Assembly (NCBI GenBank): GCA_937928235.1
Contig: CALEZE010000099.1
Span: 1-5,238, forward strand
Reading direction: 5' to 3'
Origin: an uncultured bacterium
GTDB taxonomy: Bacteria; Patescibacteriota; Microgenomatia; UBA8517
Length of the DNA: 5,238 nt
The notes under the pieces were generated by a model, which was not told where the DNA came from, made no database searches, and saw nothing but the letters and a program-made list of their open reading frames with translations. The position numbers and the translations under genes were made by a program. Shown piece after piece: positions 1 to 5,238 of this stretch (positions are counted from its first letter, which is position 1; every line of letters begins with the position of its first letter).

Positions 1-879
1 TTCTTTTTCTCCTGCAGTTAGAAATGTAATAAGTCCAAGTGTAGAAAATGCTTTCTTGATTAGTCTTTCCAGACCACTCTTTTCTACACCCAAGTCTGCC
101 AAGTATTCTTTCTCCTCCTCCGGATTAAGTCCCGCGAGCTGGCTTTCTGTTTTTGCACTAATAGCAACGACTGCATCTTTTTCCAAATCAAACTCTTTAG
201 AGTATTTTTCTTCTAAGTCTGCGGACTCACTCAAATCTTCTTCGTCCACATTTAGGGCAACAATAATCGGTTTCATTGTTAAAAGTGAAAGTTCTCGTGC
301 AAGCTTTGCTTCCTCACTTGAAAGCTCCACTTCTCTTGCAGGTATTCCCTTTTCAACGGCGTCTCTTAGTTTGGTCACTACCTCCCAGCGCTTTTTGAGT
401 TCTTTGTCTGGTGTATTGCCCGGGTCTTTTTGTTTTTCCAGAGTCTGGAAGTCCGCCATAACGAGCTCCGTCTCAATTATTTCCAAATCGCTCTTGGGGT
501 TACTACTTCCCTCTCTTACTACATTCTCGTCGGTGAATGCACGCACTACATGGCAAATTGCATCCGTTTCTCTTACATGGGCTAGGAATTTATTGCCCAA
601 ACCCTCACCTTTGTGAGCACCAGCAATAAGACCCGCTATATCTACAAACTCCACTGTCGCAGGAACTTCTGGCGGTAAATCATCAGGCTTTTCTGTTTCT
701 TTTACAATTTCGGCAAGCTTTCCTAGTCTTTCGTCTGGAACAGGAACTACGCCAATATTTGGTTCAATTGTGGCAAATGGAAAGTTAGCAGCATATGCCT
801 GCTGCTTTTTTAAAAGCGCATTAAAAAGCGTGGACTTCCCCACATTCGGCAAACCAACAATCCCAACAGAAAGACTCAT
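1..879 (-). CDS. ychF: Ribosome-binding ATPase YchF (Obg-family P-loop protein), C-terminus cut by window edge
   Basis: The frame runs from ATG at 879 off the window edge and gives 293 residues. YchF is a cytosolic, near-universal Obg-family P-loop NTPase that binds ribosomes and hydrolyses ATP in preference to GTP. Seen in the sequence: the P-loop GLPNVGKST at residues 9-17; a G3 motif DIAGLI at 80-85 followed by the family-typical GAHKGEGLGN; a G4 motif NVDE at 210-213, the NxxE form linked to ATP rather than GTP specificity in this family; and a G5 SAK at 241-243. A helical, charged insertion (about 140-200) lies between G3 and G4. The last visible residues (TFLTAGEKE) match the beginning of the TGS domain, so about 70 residues of a usual 360-residue protein are missing. 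The gene lies 21 bases after the 180-residue unknown. The start is fixed by the N-terminal MSLSVGIVGLPN, typical of the family. Identification is very secure. Confidence 0.97.
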   Translation of the reverse strand, partial: MSLSVGIVGLPNVGKSTLFNALLKKQQAYAANFPFATIEPNIGVVPVPDERLGKLAEIVKETEKPDDLPPEVPATVEFVDIAGLIAGAHKGEGLGNKFLAHVRETDAICHVVRAFTDENVVREGSSNPKSDLEIIETELVMADFQTLEKQKDPGNTPDKELKKRWEVVTKLRDAVEKGIPAREVELSSEEAKLARELSLLTMKPIIVALNVDEEDLSESADLEEKYSKEFDLEKDAVVAISAKTESQLAGLNPEEEKEYLADLGVEKSGLERLIKKAFSTLGLITFLTAGEKE

Positions 880-886
880 GGGAATT

Positions 887-895
887 ATTTTAACA
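887..895 (-). promoter_or_regulatory. Extended -10-like element for ychF, leaderless arrangement
   Basis: On the minus strand TGTTAAAAT (TGn plus hexamer TAAAAT) ends 7 bases before the ychF ATG. That would place the transcription start at or next to the start codon. No convincing -35 is seen, and no Shine-Dalgarno sequence lies between it and the ATG. Since the upstream gene ends only 21 bases away, it may be an internal promoter, or read-through may dominate. Confidence 0.5.
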
Positions 896-900
896 CGAGG

Positions 901-1443
901 CTAGCTATCGTTGTTTTTTCTAAGCTTGATCGCTGTGGTGTACATTTCTTCTAACTTTTCTTGACTGGGCTCGTTAAAGCCACCAGACCACCGAATTTCT
1001 TCTCCTTTAGCAATCATGTTTACTGCTCGTCTTTTTAGCTCTGGATCTTCAGGCAGCTCATCGTATGCTAAATGGTGTAACTTAAAAAACTTTTTATCTT
1101 TCATCTCTCCAATGCCTTTAACATATTTGCTATTCCCATACGGGTTGGTTGTGTGTAAAACATACACCTCATGCGCGTTGCCGACATTAATTATAAAATC
1201 CTGTTTGAAAATTGGATTTTCTAGCATATATGCGTATGCGTAAAACCCAATAATTTCATCCTTAGGATAAAACCGAGATTGGTGGATACTAATTGCTCCT
1301 AAGTGCAAAAATCTGTCTGAGTACAACACTTTCAATGCATCTTTAAACTCTTCTTGTTTGTCACACCATGCGAGCAAAGTTTTAGCGAACGGCATTGTAA
1401 GAAGTACAAAATCTTTAAAAGATACTTTTTGACTAATGGTCAT
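901..1443 (-). CDS. Unrecognised 180-residue protein between ABC-F and ychF
   Basis: I do not recognise a family. The protein is soluble in appearance: no signal peptide, no membrane segment longer than a short hydrophobic run at 12-18 (FVLLTMP), and no cysteine or zinc motif (one Cys, C27). The N-terminal part (1-75) looks alpha-helical. Residues 80-130 contain an alternating hydrophobic stretch (FIINVGNAHEVYVLHTTNPYG) that suggests beta strands and a turn, followed by a His-His pair at 123-124. The C-terminus (132-178) is helical and rich in Lys and Glu, with a WSGGF turn at 152-156. Only this ATG, at 1441-1443, gives the full frame, and no start lies further upstream in frame. The gene begins 20 bases after the ABC-F stop and ends 21 bases before ychF, both on the same strand, so co-transcription with two ribosome-associated ATPases is likely. 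Its function cannot be assigned from sequence alone. Confidence 0.82.
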   Translation of the reverse strand: MTISQKVSFKDFVLLTMPFAKTLLAWCDKQEEFKDALKVLYSDRFLHLGAISIHQSRFYPKDEIIGFYAYAYMLENPIFKQDFIINVGNAHEVYVLHTTNPYGNSKYVKGIGEMKDKKFFKLHHLAYDELPEDPELKRRAVNMIAKGEEIRWSGGFNEPSQEKLEEMYTTAIKLRKNNDS

Positions 1444-1453
1444 AAACGAAGCT

Positions 1454-1462
1454 GCTATAACA
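1454..1462 (-). promoter_or_regulatory. Weak extended -10-like element before the 180-residue unknown
   Basis: On the minus strand TGTTATAGC (TGn plus TATAGC) ends 10 bases before the ATG at 1443. It sits in the 20-base gap directly after the ABC-F stop. The hexamer lacks the conserved final T, so this is the weakest of the six elements. Any transcript from it would have a leader of only about three bases. No Shine-Dalgarno sequence is present. Confidence 0.3.
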
Positions 1463-1463
1463 C

Positions 1464-2924
1464 CTATATTTCAGTTACTCTCTCTAAATACTTAGGATCC
1501 CACAACACCATCCGTTGTTCGGGAAAAATAAATGCTTTGTTGGGCTTTAGTTCTTCAACAAATTCGGTTGTATGAGAAACAATTACCATTGTCCCCTGAT
1601 ATTCTTTAAGCGCTTCCAATATTATTCGTTGGCTTAACACATCTAGATAAGTAGTGGGTTCATCGAGTATTAACAGGTTATTGTCTTGGGCTGTTAAAAC
1701 TGCTATGGATAGTCTGGTTTTTTCCCCTCCGGAAAGGCTCCCGATTGTCTGAAAAACCTTGTCACCAGAAAAAAGAAACTTACCCAAAAACCCTCTGGCA
1801 TAGCCTTCATCCTTGTTTGTAAACTCACAAAAAGTTTCCAAAACAGTCTTTTCAAAATCGAAGGTTTCAAACTCCTGAGAATAGTAGCCCACAGAAAGAT
1901 CGTCATTCCTAACAACTTCACCTTTGTCTGGCTCCAGCATACCCAACAATATTTTAATTAGCGTGCTTTTACCCGATCCGTTTTTCCCAATAATTGCTAT
2001 TTTGTCACCCCTAATTACAGAGAAATCGATACTTTCCAATACCACTTGACCTTCAAAGCTTTTGGATATCTCACTAGCTTTTAGTGGCAATTCTCCTACT
2101 CTTTTTGGAGTGGGTAAACTTATTTTTATTTTCTTTAACTCCTGAGGGGCCTCTGGTAGTGTTAACCTCTCCCTTTCAATTTTTCTTCGCAAGACTGCTT
2201 TTGCAGGCACAGTTCTCATGTTTTGATATCGTTCTTCTGCCTTTTTTAAGTGAAGAGACTTAATCCTAAGTTCCCTCTTGGTCCTCTCGTCTTTTTCGCT
2301 CTTCAGCCTGGTGTAATCCGAATAGGTGCCAGTGTACTCCTCAACGCTTGAATTGTGTGGGGAAATTGCCAAAACTTTATCAAGTGCATTATCCATCAAC
2401 TCAAGGTCATGAGAAATCACAATAACTGCTCCGTCATACTCGGCCAGAAAGTTCATTACCCAATTCTTACCTGCAACATCCATAAAATTGGTAGGCTCGT
2501 CCAACAAGAGCAAGTCCGGACTTTGGAAAAGCGCACGAGCAAGAGCTAGTTTGGTCTTTTGCCCTCCAGAAAGTGTCTTCGGGTCATGGTTTAGTTCAAC
2601 ATCAAGCTCCAATCCATTGAGCATCTTCTTGATCTTATAATCCTCGTAGCGCTTGTCTGGGTCTACATAGTCTCTTACCACACTTGCCTTATCCATCTCT
2701 GGATCATGTTTGATTTCCTGAGGAACAAGAGCAACTGTGCCCGTAAGTTCAACATCACCGGTATATCCCTCCTCTTCTCCTCTAATAATGGACAGCAGTG
2801 TCGACTTTCCCGAACCATTAGGGCCTACAAGTCCCACCTTCTGACCCTTGCTGACTCTGAAGTTTACACCTTCATATAAGGGCCTTGCTCCAAAACCAAA
2901 AGAGAGGTTTCTTACATTCAACAT
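1464..2924 (-). CDS. ABC-F family ATPase (translation factor or ribosome-protection type)
   Basis: This 486-residue protein has two ABC ATPase domains in tandem and no membrane segments, the layout of ABC-F proteins, which bind the ribosomal E site and act on stalled or initiating ribosomes. Domain 1 (about 1-205) has Walker A GPNGSGKS at 34-41, Q-loop Q69, signature LSGGQ at 118-122, Walker B with catalytic Glu143, and H-loop His172. A charged helical linker (about 206-275, rich in Lys, Arg and Glu) is the position of the P-site tRNA interaction motif. Domain 2 (about 281-475) has Walker A GKNGSGKS at 313-320, Q350, LSGGE at 397-401, Glu422 and His451. Both sites therefore look active. Only about 77 residues separate Walker A from the signature in domain 1, too few for the EttA-type arm. 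The length is below EttA (about 555) and near short Msr/Vga-type members. Whether it is housekeeping or antibiotic-protective cannot be decided here. ATG 2924 gives the family-typical MLNVRNLSFGFG start. Confidence 0.96.
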   Translation of the reverse strand: MLNVRNLSFGFGARPLYEGVNFRVSKGQKVGLVGPNGSGKSTLLSIIRGEEEGYTGDVELTGTVALVPQEIKHDPEMDKASVVRDYVDPDKRYEDYKIKKMLNGLELDVELNHDPKTLSGGQKTKLALARALFQSPDLLLLDEPTNFMDVAGKNWVMNFLAEYDGAVIVISHDLELMDNALDKVLAISPHNSSVEEYTGTYSDYTRLKSEKDERTKRELRIKSLHLKKAEERYQNMRTVPAKAVLRRKIERERLTLPEAPQELKKIKISLPTPKRVGELPLKASEISKSFEGQVVLESIDFSVIRGDKIAIIGKNGSGKSTLIKILLGMLEPDKGEVVRNDDLSVGYYSQEFETFDFEKTVLETFCEFTNKDEGYARGFLGKFLFSGDKVFQTIGSLSGGEKTRLSIAVLTAQDNNLLILDEPTTYLDVLSQRIILEALKEYQGTMVIVSHTTEFVEELKPNKAFIFPEQRMVLWDPKYLERVTEI

Positions 2925-2930
2925 GTGGAA

Positions 2931-2939
2931 ATTGTATCA
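2931..2939 (-). promoter_or_regulatory. Extended -10 element for the ABC-F gene, leaderless arrangement
   Basis: On the minus strand TGATACAAT (TGn plus TACAAT, five of six consensus bases) is followed by six bases, TTCCAC, and then the ATG. Transcription would start at the A of the ATG, giving a leaderless message. No -35 is evident, which is normal for extended -10 promoters. It lies in the 25-base gap after the Nudix-fusion stop. Confidence 0.6.
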
Positions 2940-2949
2940 GAAGAATGAA

Positions 2950-4320
2950 CTAAAGAAACGCTTCACCATGCGTCGTCTTGTAGCGCGGAACACCGTCTCT
3001 TGAGGAAGAAATTTCAATTACCCCAGACAAAGAAACATCCATCCCCGGGAAATCCCATGGCGCAAATCTATCAAAACCTAGTGTGGGTAGCCAGCGCCCA
3101 CCCTTATAACGATCAAAACACTTTAAGGCAGCGGCCGTCAAGGTTGGTCCCCACAGCCTTTCGAAAGGATCTTTTTCCTCAGAAAGGTATGGCCTTCCCA
3201 TTAATGCGTTCGAACCTGAAAACCATTCTGTCTCTCTTATCTCGCTGTCTTTTGGAAGAACGATCTTTGCGTCGTAATCAATCTTTTTGTGATACAAAAC
3301 ACCCACCGAAGGCCTTCTTTGACCATCGTGCTTATCAACCAGTATTAATGGACTATCCAACTCTGTGTCGAAGCCTAAATCAATTCCCAGCTCTTCTGCA
3401 AGCTCTCTCGTCGCCGTAACCTTTGGGTCATTCTCCCAAAGCTCTCTTCTTCCCGCAAAAGGCCCCCAGCGCGTAGGGGCTTCGTATTGCGATCCAAGTA
3501 GAATTGCCTGGCCGTCCATGTCTGTAATCAAAAACCCCGCAGAAGTGTATTCCTTTAGATATTTCCTTCTTCTCTCTTCCCAATACGGTAATTCGCTTGG
3601 TTGAGGTTCTTTGATCTCTATGTCGTCCAGATTCAAATTTCTAAAAAGAGCTGTATAGGAGTATCCAGAAAAATCTTCGAATCCGCCAATTAGTCTTTGT
3701 ATATTTCTTTCATTAAGACCAAACCATCTAAACATATCTTCTGACGGCTCAAATCGCATGTCTCTTTTTCCTTTAGTGGAAGGAACAGTGTCAACAGGTT
3801 TTACTTGATCCCAAGAAACCGGCAAAACCGCGAGTGGAACAGCGGTATCTCTGACCAATACGACAGTCATTTCCTCCATCCCCAGCATCTTTGCGATAGT
3901 CACTCTGTGAAGACCGTCTGTGATTATTGGAATAAACCCATCATCTTCAGAAACCTCAACCAAAGGCGGTGTCAAGATGCTTTCTACATCACCCCACCTG
4001 TATCTAATAAATGCTTGGTCATAGGACATGTTTAATGTGTCGACCCCTTGGGCAAGAAATTGCTCTCTTAGTTTTCTTTGGATATCCAAGTTTTGATTTA
4101 AAACATACTTCACACATGGAAACAGGTCATCAATTTTAACTTTCTGTAACACTATGGAACTTTGTCTATAGGGATTAAGTCCATTGATGGAGTCGTTTAG
4201 TAGGTTGACGTTTTTTATCTTTTGCGAAAGGTACTCAAATCCTTGTGTCTCCAATACTTCTGGTGGATTAACAGGAAAAACAAATGTTTCTACTTGCCCC
4301 TCCTTTCTTGGTCCTCTCAT
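2950..4320 (-). CDS. ParB/sulfiredoxin-like domain fused to a Nudix hydrolase
   Basis: This 456-residue soluble protein has two recognisable parts. Residues about 55-160 resemble the ParB/sulfiredoxin-like fold: VKIDDL at 61-66, a PP.V run at 118-121, then DGLHRVTIAKMLG at 135-147, matching the GxxR helix of that superfamily, and a closing strand (MTVVLVRD). This fold also occurs in small-molecule kinases such as SerK. A linker of about 100 residues follows. The Nudix domain (about 258-370) has the box G290, E296, R305-E306-L-A-E309-E310-L-G312-I313, with metal-binding glutamates intact but eight rather than seven residues between E296 and R305. Nudix enzymes cleave nucleoside diphosphates linked to another group; the substrate here is unknown. 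An aromatic-rich tail (about 405-456) lies beyond the Nudix fold. The frame is open upstream to 4512, but ATG 4320 is preferred: it avoids overlap with the divergent gene and has a -10-like element next to it. I know no named family with this architecture. Confidence 0.9.
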   Translation of the reverse strand: MRGPRKEGQVETFVFPVNPPEVLETQGFEYLSQKIKNVNLLNDSINGLNPYRQSSIVLQKVKIDDLFPCVKYVLNQNLDIQRKLREQFLAQGVDTLNMSYDQAFIRYRWGDVESILTPPLVEVSEDDGFIPIITDGLHRVTIAKMLGMEEMTVVLVRDTAVPLAVLPVSWDQVKPVDTVPSTKGKRDMRFEPSEDMFRWFGLNERNIQRLIGGFEDFSGYSYTALFRNLNLDDIEIKEPQPSELPYWEERRRKYLKEYTSAGFLITDMDGQAILLGSQYEAPTRWGPFAGRRELWENDPKVTATRELAEELGIDLGFDTELDSPLILVDKHDGQRRPSVGVLYHKKIDYDAKIVLPKDSEIRETEWFSGSNALMGRPYLSEEKDPFERLWGPTLTAAALKCFDRYKGGRWLPTLGFDRFAPWDFPGMDVSLSGVIEISSSRDGVPRYKTTHGEAFL

Positions 4321-4330
4321 ATCTGGGAGA

Positions 4331-4339
4331 ATACTAGCA
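4331..4339 (-). promoter_or_regulatory. Extended -10-like element for the ParB-like/Nudix gene
   Basis: On the minus strand TGCTAGTAT (TGn plus TAGTAT) ends 10 bases before ATG 4320, predicting a leader of about three bases. A poor -35 candidate, TTTAAT, lies 17 bases further upstream (4354-4359). No Shine-Dalgarno sequence lies between it and the ATG. It supports ATG 4320 over any of the upstream in-frame starts. Confidence 0.5.
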
Positions 4340-4394
4340 CGAAGATAATAAAAATTAAACCTCCCGACACATCCACGCGGTTTGGTGTTTGTTG

Positions 4395-4400
4395 TATAAT
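4395..4400 (+). promoter_or_regulatory. Perfect TATAAT -10 box for the plus-strand unknown, leaderless arrangement
   Basis: TATAAT is followed by six bases, GCCGCC, and then the ATG at 4407, so transcription would begin at the start codon. No good -35 is seen 16-18 bases upstream, and the TGn extension is absent. It lies in the 86-base divergent spacer (4321-4406), facing away from the Nudix-fusion promoter. It also decides the start: the in-frame TTG codons at 4389 and 4392 would fall upstream of the predicted transcript. Confidence 0.65.
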
Positions 4401-4406
4401 GCCGCC

Positions 4407-4967
4407 ATGACTGAGAAAGAAAATGGACCATACCTGAGTTCACAGGAACAACTGGTTCTGGCAGCAAAAGTAAACCGACTATGCGAGGCAGAGCCAGAAA
4501 CATTTGATCCACATACTCAGATTCAAGACGCGAGAAGCATTGTTGTTGCCTTAAACGACAGGCTTGGAAACAGCTCCAATGCCACCTTCAAACTCAATGT
4601 CAAAAAGGAGTCAGAATCCAAATCTGTGGCAGCAGCAACGGATTTGGGAACAGTAAACACGAACTTCGACGAAGAAGAAACAAAAACTTATCAGCTCGGC
4701 CGTGTAAATGAGTATAGAATCGGCGGCTATGTTGCAACGAAAAGACAGGCCGAAAACTCAACTGTTTTACACTTTGAACCTTTTTGGGACAGAGGTTGGG
4801 TTACAGATATCTTCTCGAGGTATCAGCCAACAACCTCAATTCGCTACAACGAAAAGTCACTTGAGCTTCTTCATATACAGAAAAATTTTCCAACTTTCTT
4901 GAAATTGCCCTTTTTGTTAATTGTCAGGTACAAAGGAGTTCTGCTTTGGGAGAGACAAACAGATTAG
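4407..4967 (+). CDS. Unrecognised 186-residue protein, divergent from the Nudix fusion
   Basis: I do not recognise a family. The N-terminal 55 residues look helical (SSQEQLVLAAKVNRLCEAEP, then IQDARSIVVALNDRLG). Residues 55-95 are polar and probably flexible, rich in Ser, Asn, Lys and Glu. From 95 to 180 the pattern is more beta-like, with aromatic clusters (FEPFWDRGW at 123-131) and a hydrophobic run near the end (FLKLPFLLIVRYKGVLLW, 164-181). That run is interrupted by charged residues and is more likely buried strands than a membrane anchor. There is no signal peptide and only one cysteine. The start at ATG 4407 rests on the TATAAT box six bases before it; the frame can be extended back to TTG 4389, but that would overlap the promoter. 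It stops at TAG 4965-4967. The neighbouring divergent gene encodes the Nudix fusion, which gives no firm clue to function. Confidence 0.78.
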   Translation: MTEKENGPYLSSQEQLVLAAKVNRLCEAEPETFDPHTQIQDARSIVVALNDRLGNSSNATFKLNVKKESESKSVAAATDLGTVNTNFDEEETKTYQLGRVNEYRIGGYVATKRQAENSTVLHFEPFWDRGWVTDIFSRYQPTTSIRYNEKSLELLHIQKNFPTFLKLPFLLIVRYKGVLLWERQTD

Positions 4968-5069
4968 ACTGACTACATCCTTAAATCTATTCTTTTCTTC
5001 TATTTCTGAAGGGTGTGTAAACTCATTTTTCAAGTCTATTGGCCCAAACGACACACACCGAAATATTTA

Positions 5070-5078
5070 TGATATTCT
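5070..5078 (+). promoter_or_regulatory. Extended -10-like element before the gene at 5088
   Basis: TGATATTCT (TGn plus TATTCT, four of six consensus bases) ends 9 bases before ATG 5088, predicting a leader of about two bases. An AAGG lies only one base before the ATG, too close for a working Shine-Dalgarno sequence. No -35 is apparent. Confidence 0.4.
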
Positions 5079-5087
5079 TTTTAAGGT

Positions 5088-5238
5088 ATGGCTAAAGCAA
5101 AATACAAAGAATATGTGGAGAGGATGCTGGAACTTCACAAAGATGAGTTTAAAGAGTTTCAAGAAAAAGCATCCATGATGAGTGAAATGGCACTTGTTGT
5201 AATTGGAAGCAAGTCTGGAGAGCAGATACATAAACCTG
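5088..5238 (+). CDS. Unrecognised protein, N-terminal 50 residues only
   Basis: The frame starts at ATG 5088 (MAKAKYKEYVERML) and stays open to the window end, giving 50 codons plus one base. The visible part is a strongly charged amphipathic helix (residues 3-35, alternating Lys/Glu with Leu, Phe, Tyr and Met) followed by a short hydrophobic stretch (MALVVIG). It has no signal peptide. The helical, lysine- and glutamate-rich start resembles small cytosolic proteins of unknown function, but too little is present to name a family. Support for it as a gene is the intact frame, the bias toward a helical charged protein, and the extended -10-like element 9 bases upstream. The competing plus-strand frame 4921-5178 overlaps it but has a composition unlike a protein. 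Confidence 0.72.
   Translation, partial: MAKAKYKEYVERMLELHKDEFKEFQEKASMMSEMALVVIGSKSGEQIHKP

Noticed and set aside
56..616. Plus-strand open frame of 186 codons
   Set aside because: It lies antisense inside ychF, whose motifs are unmistakable; its product is a serine- and leucine-rich shadow of the opposite strand.
3000..3419. Plus-strand open frame of 139 codons inside the Nudix-fusion gene
   Set aside because: It is antisense to the Nudix-box coding region and its product shows no domain pattern.
4321..4512. An upstream N-terminal extension of 64 residues for the Nudix-fusion gene
   Set aside because: It would overlap the divergent gene at 4407 and cross both promoters; the extension has no domain-like sequence, and ATG 4320 is the only start codon next to the -10 element.
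5012..5059. Inverted repeat GGTGTGT (5012-5018) and ACACACC (5053-5059) in the spacer 4968-5087
   Set aside because: A 7-base stem of simple GT repeat with a 34-base loop and no T-run after it is too weak to call a terminator or an operator.
4921..5178. Plus-strand open frame of 85 codons
   Set aside because: It overlaps the end of the 186-residue gene and the start of the gene at 5088 in another frame, and its composition is unlike a protein.
1..5238. UGA recoding, CRISPR array, tRNA, IS element or prophage signal
   Set aside because: No in-frame TGA, no regularly spaced repeats, no tRNA-like cloverleaf noticed, and no transposase, integrase or phage-like genes seen.

Overview
The window looks like a compact bacterial chromosome segment of moderate GC, a little over 40% by eye. 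It holds six genes. Four lie head to tail on the minus strand, reading in the order ParB-like/Nudix fusion (2950-4320), ABC-F ATPase (1464-2924), a 180-residue unknown (901-1443) and ychF (1-879, cut by the window edge). Two unknown genes point the other way on the plus strand (4407-4967, and 5088 to the window end). The standard bacterial code fits: no gene shows an in-frame TGA, and the four complete genes all stop at TAG.

None of the six starts has a Shine-Dalgarno sequence at normal spacing. Each instead has a -10-like hexamer only 6 to 10 bases upstream of the ATG, and five of the six also carry the extended -10 TGn. The transcripts would therefore be leaderless or have leaders of a few bases. 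This, with the tight packing and the number of unrecognised proteins, suggests a small-genome lineage such as the Candidate Phyla Radiation (Patescibacteria). That assignment is inference; no rRNA or marker long enough to settle it is present.

The minus-strand genes are 20 to 25 bases apart, which is operon-like spacing, although each start also has its own promoter-like element. Two of the four act on ribosomes: YchF, a universal ribosome-binding ATPase, and an ABC-F translation factor. The unknown between them may share a translation-related role, by association only. The most unusual protein is the 456-residue fusion of a ParB/sulfiredoxin-like domain with a Nudix hydrolase domain, whose Nudix box carries one extra residue. 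The divergent spacer 4321-4406 separates this gene from the plus-strand unknown and holds promoter-like elements for both directions. The 120-base spacer 4968-5087 holds only a promoter-like element and a weak inverted repeat.
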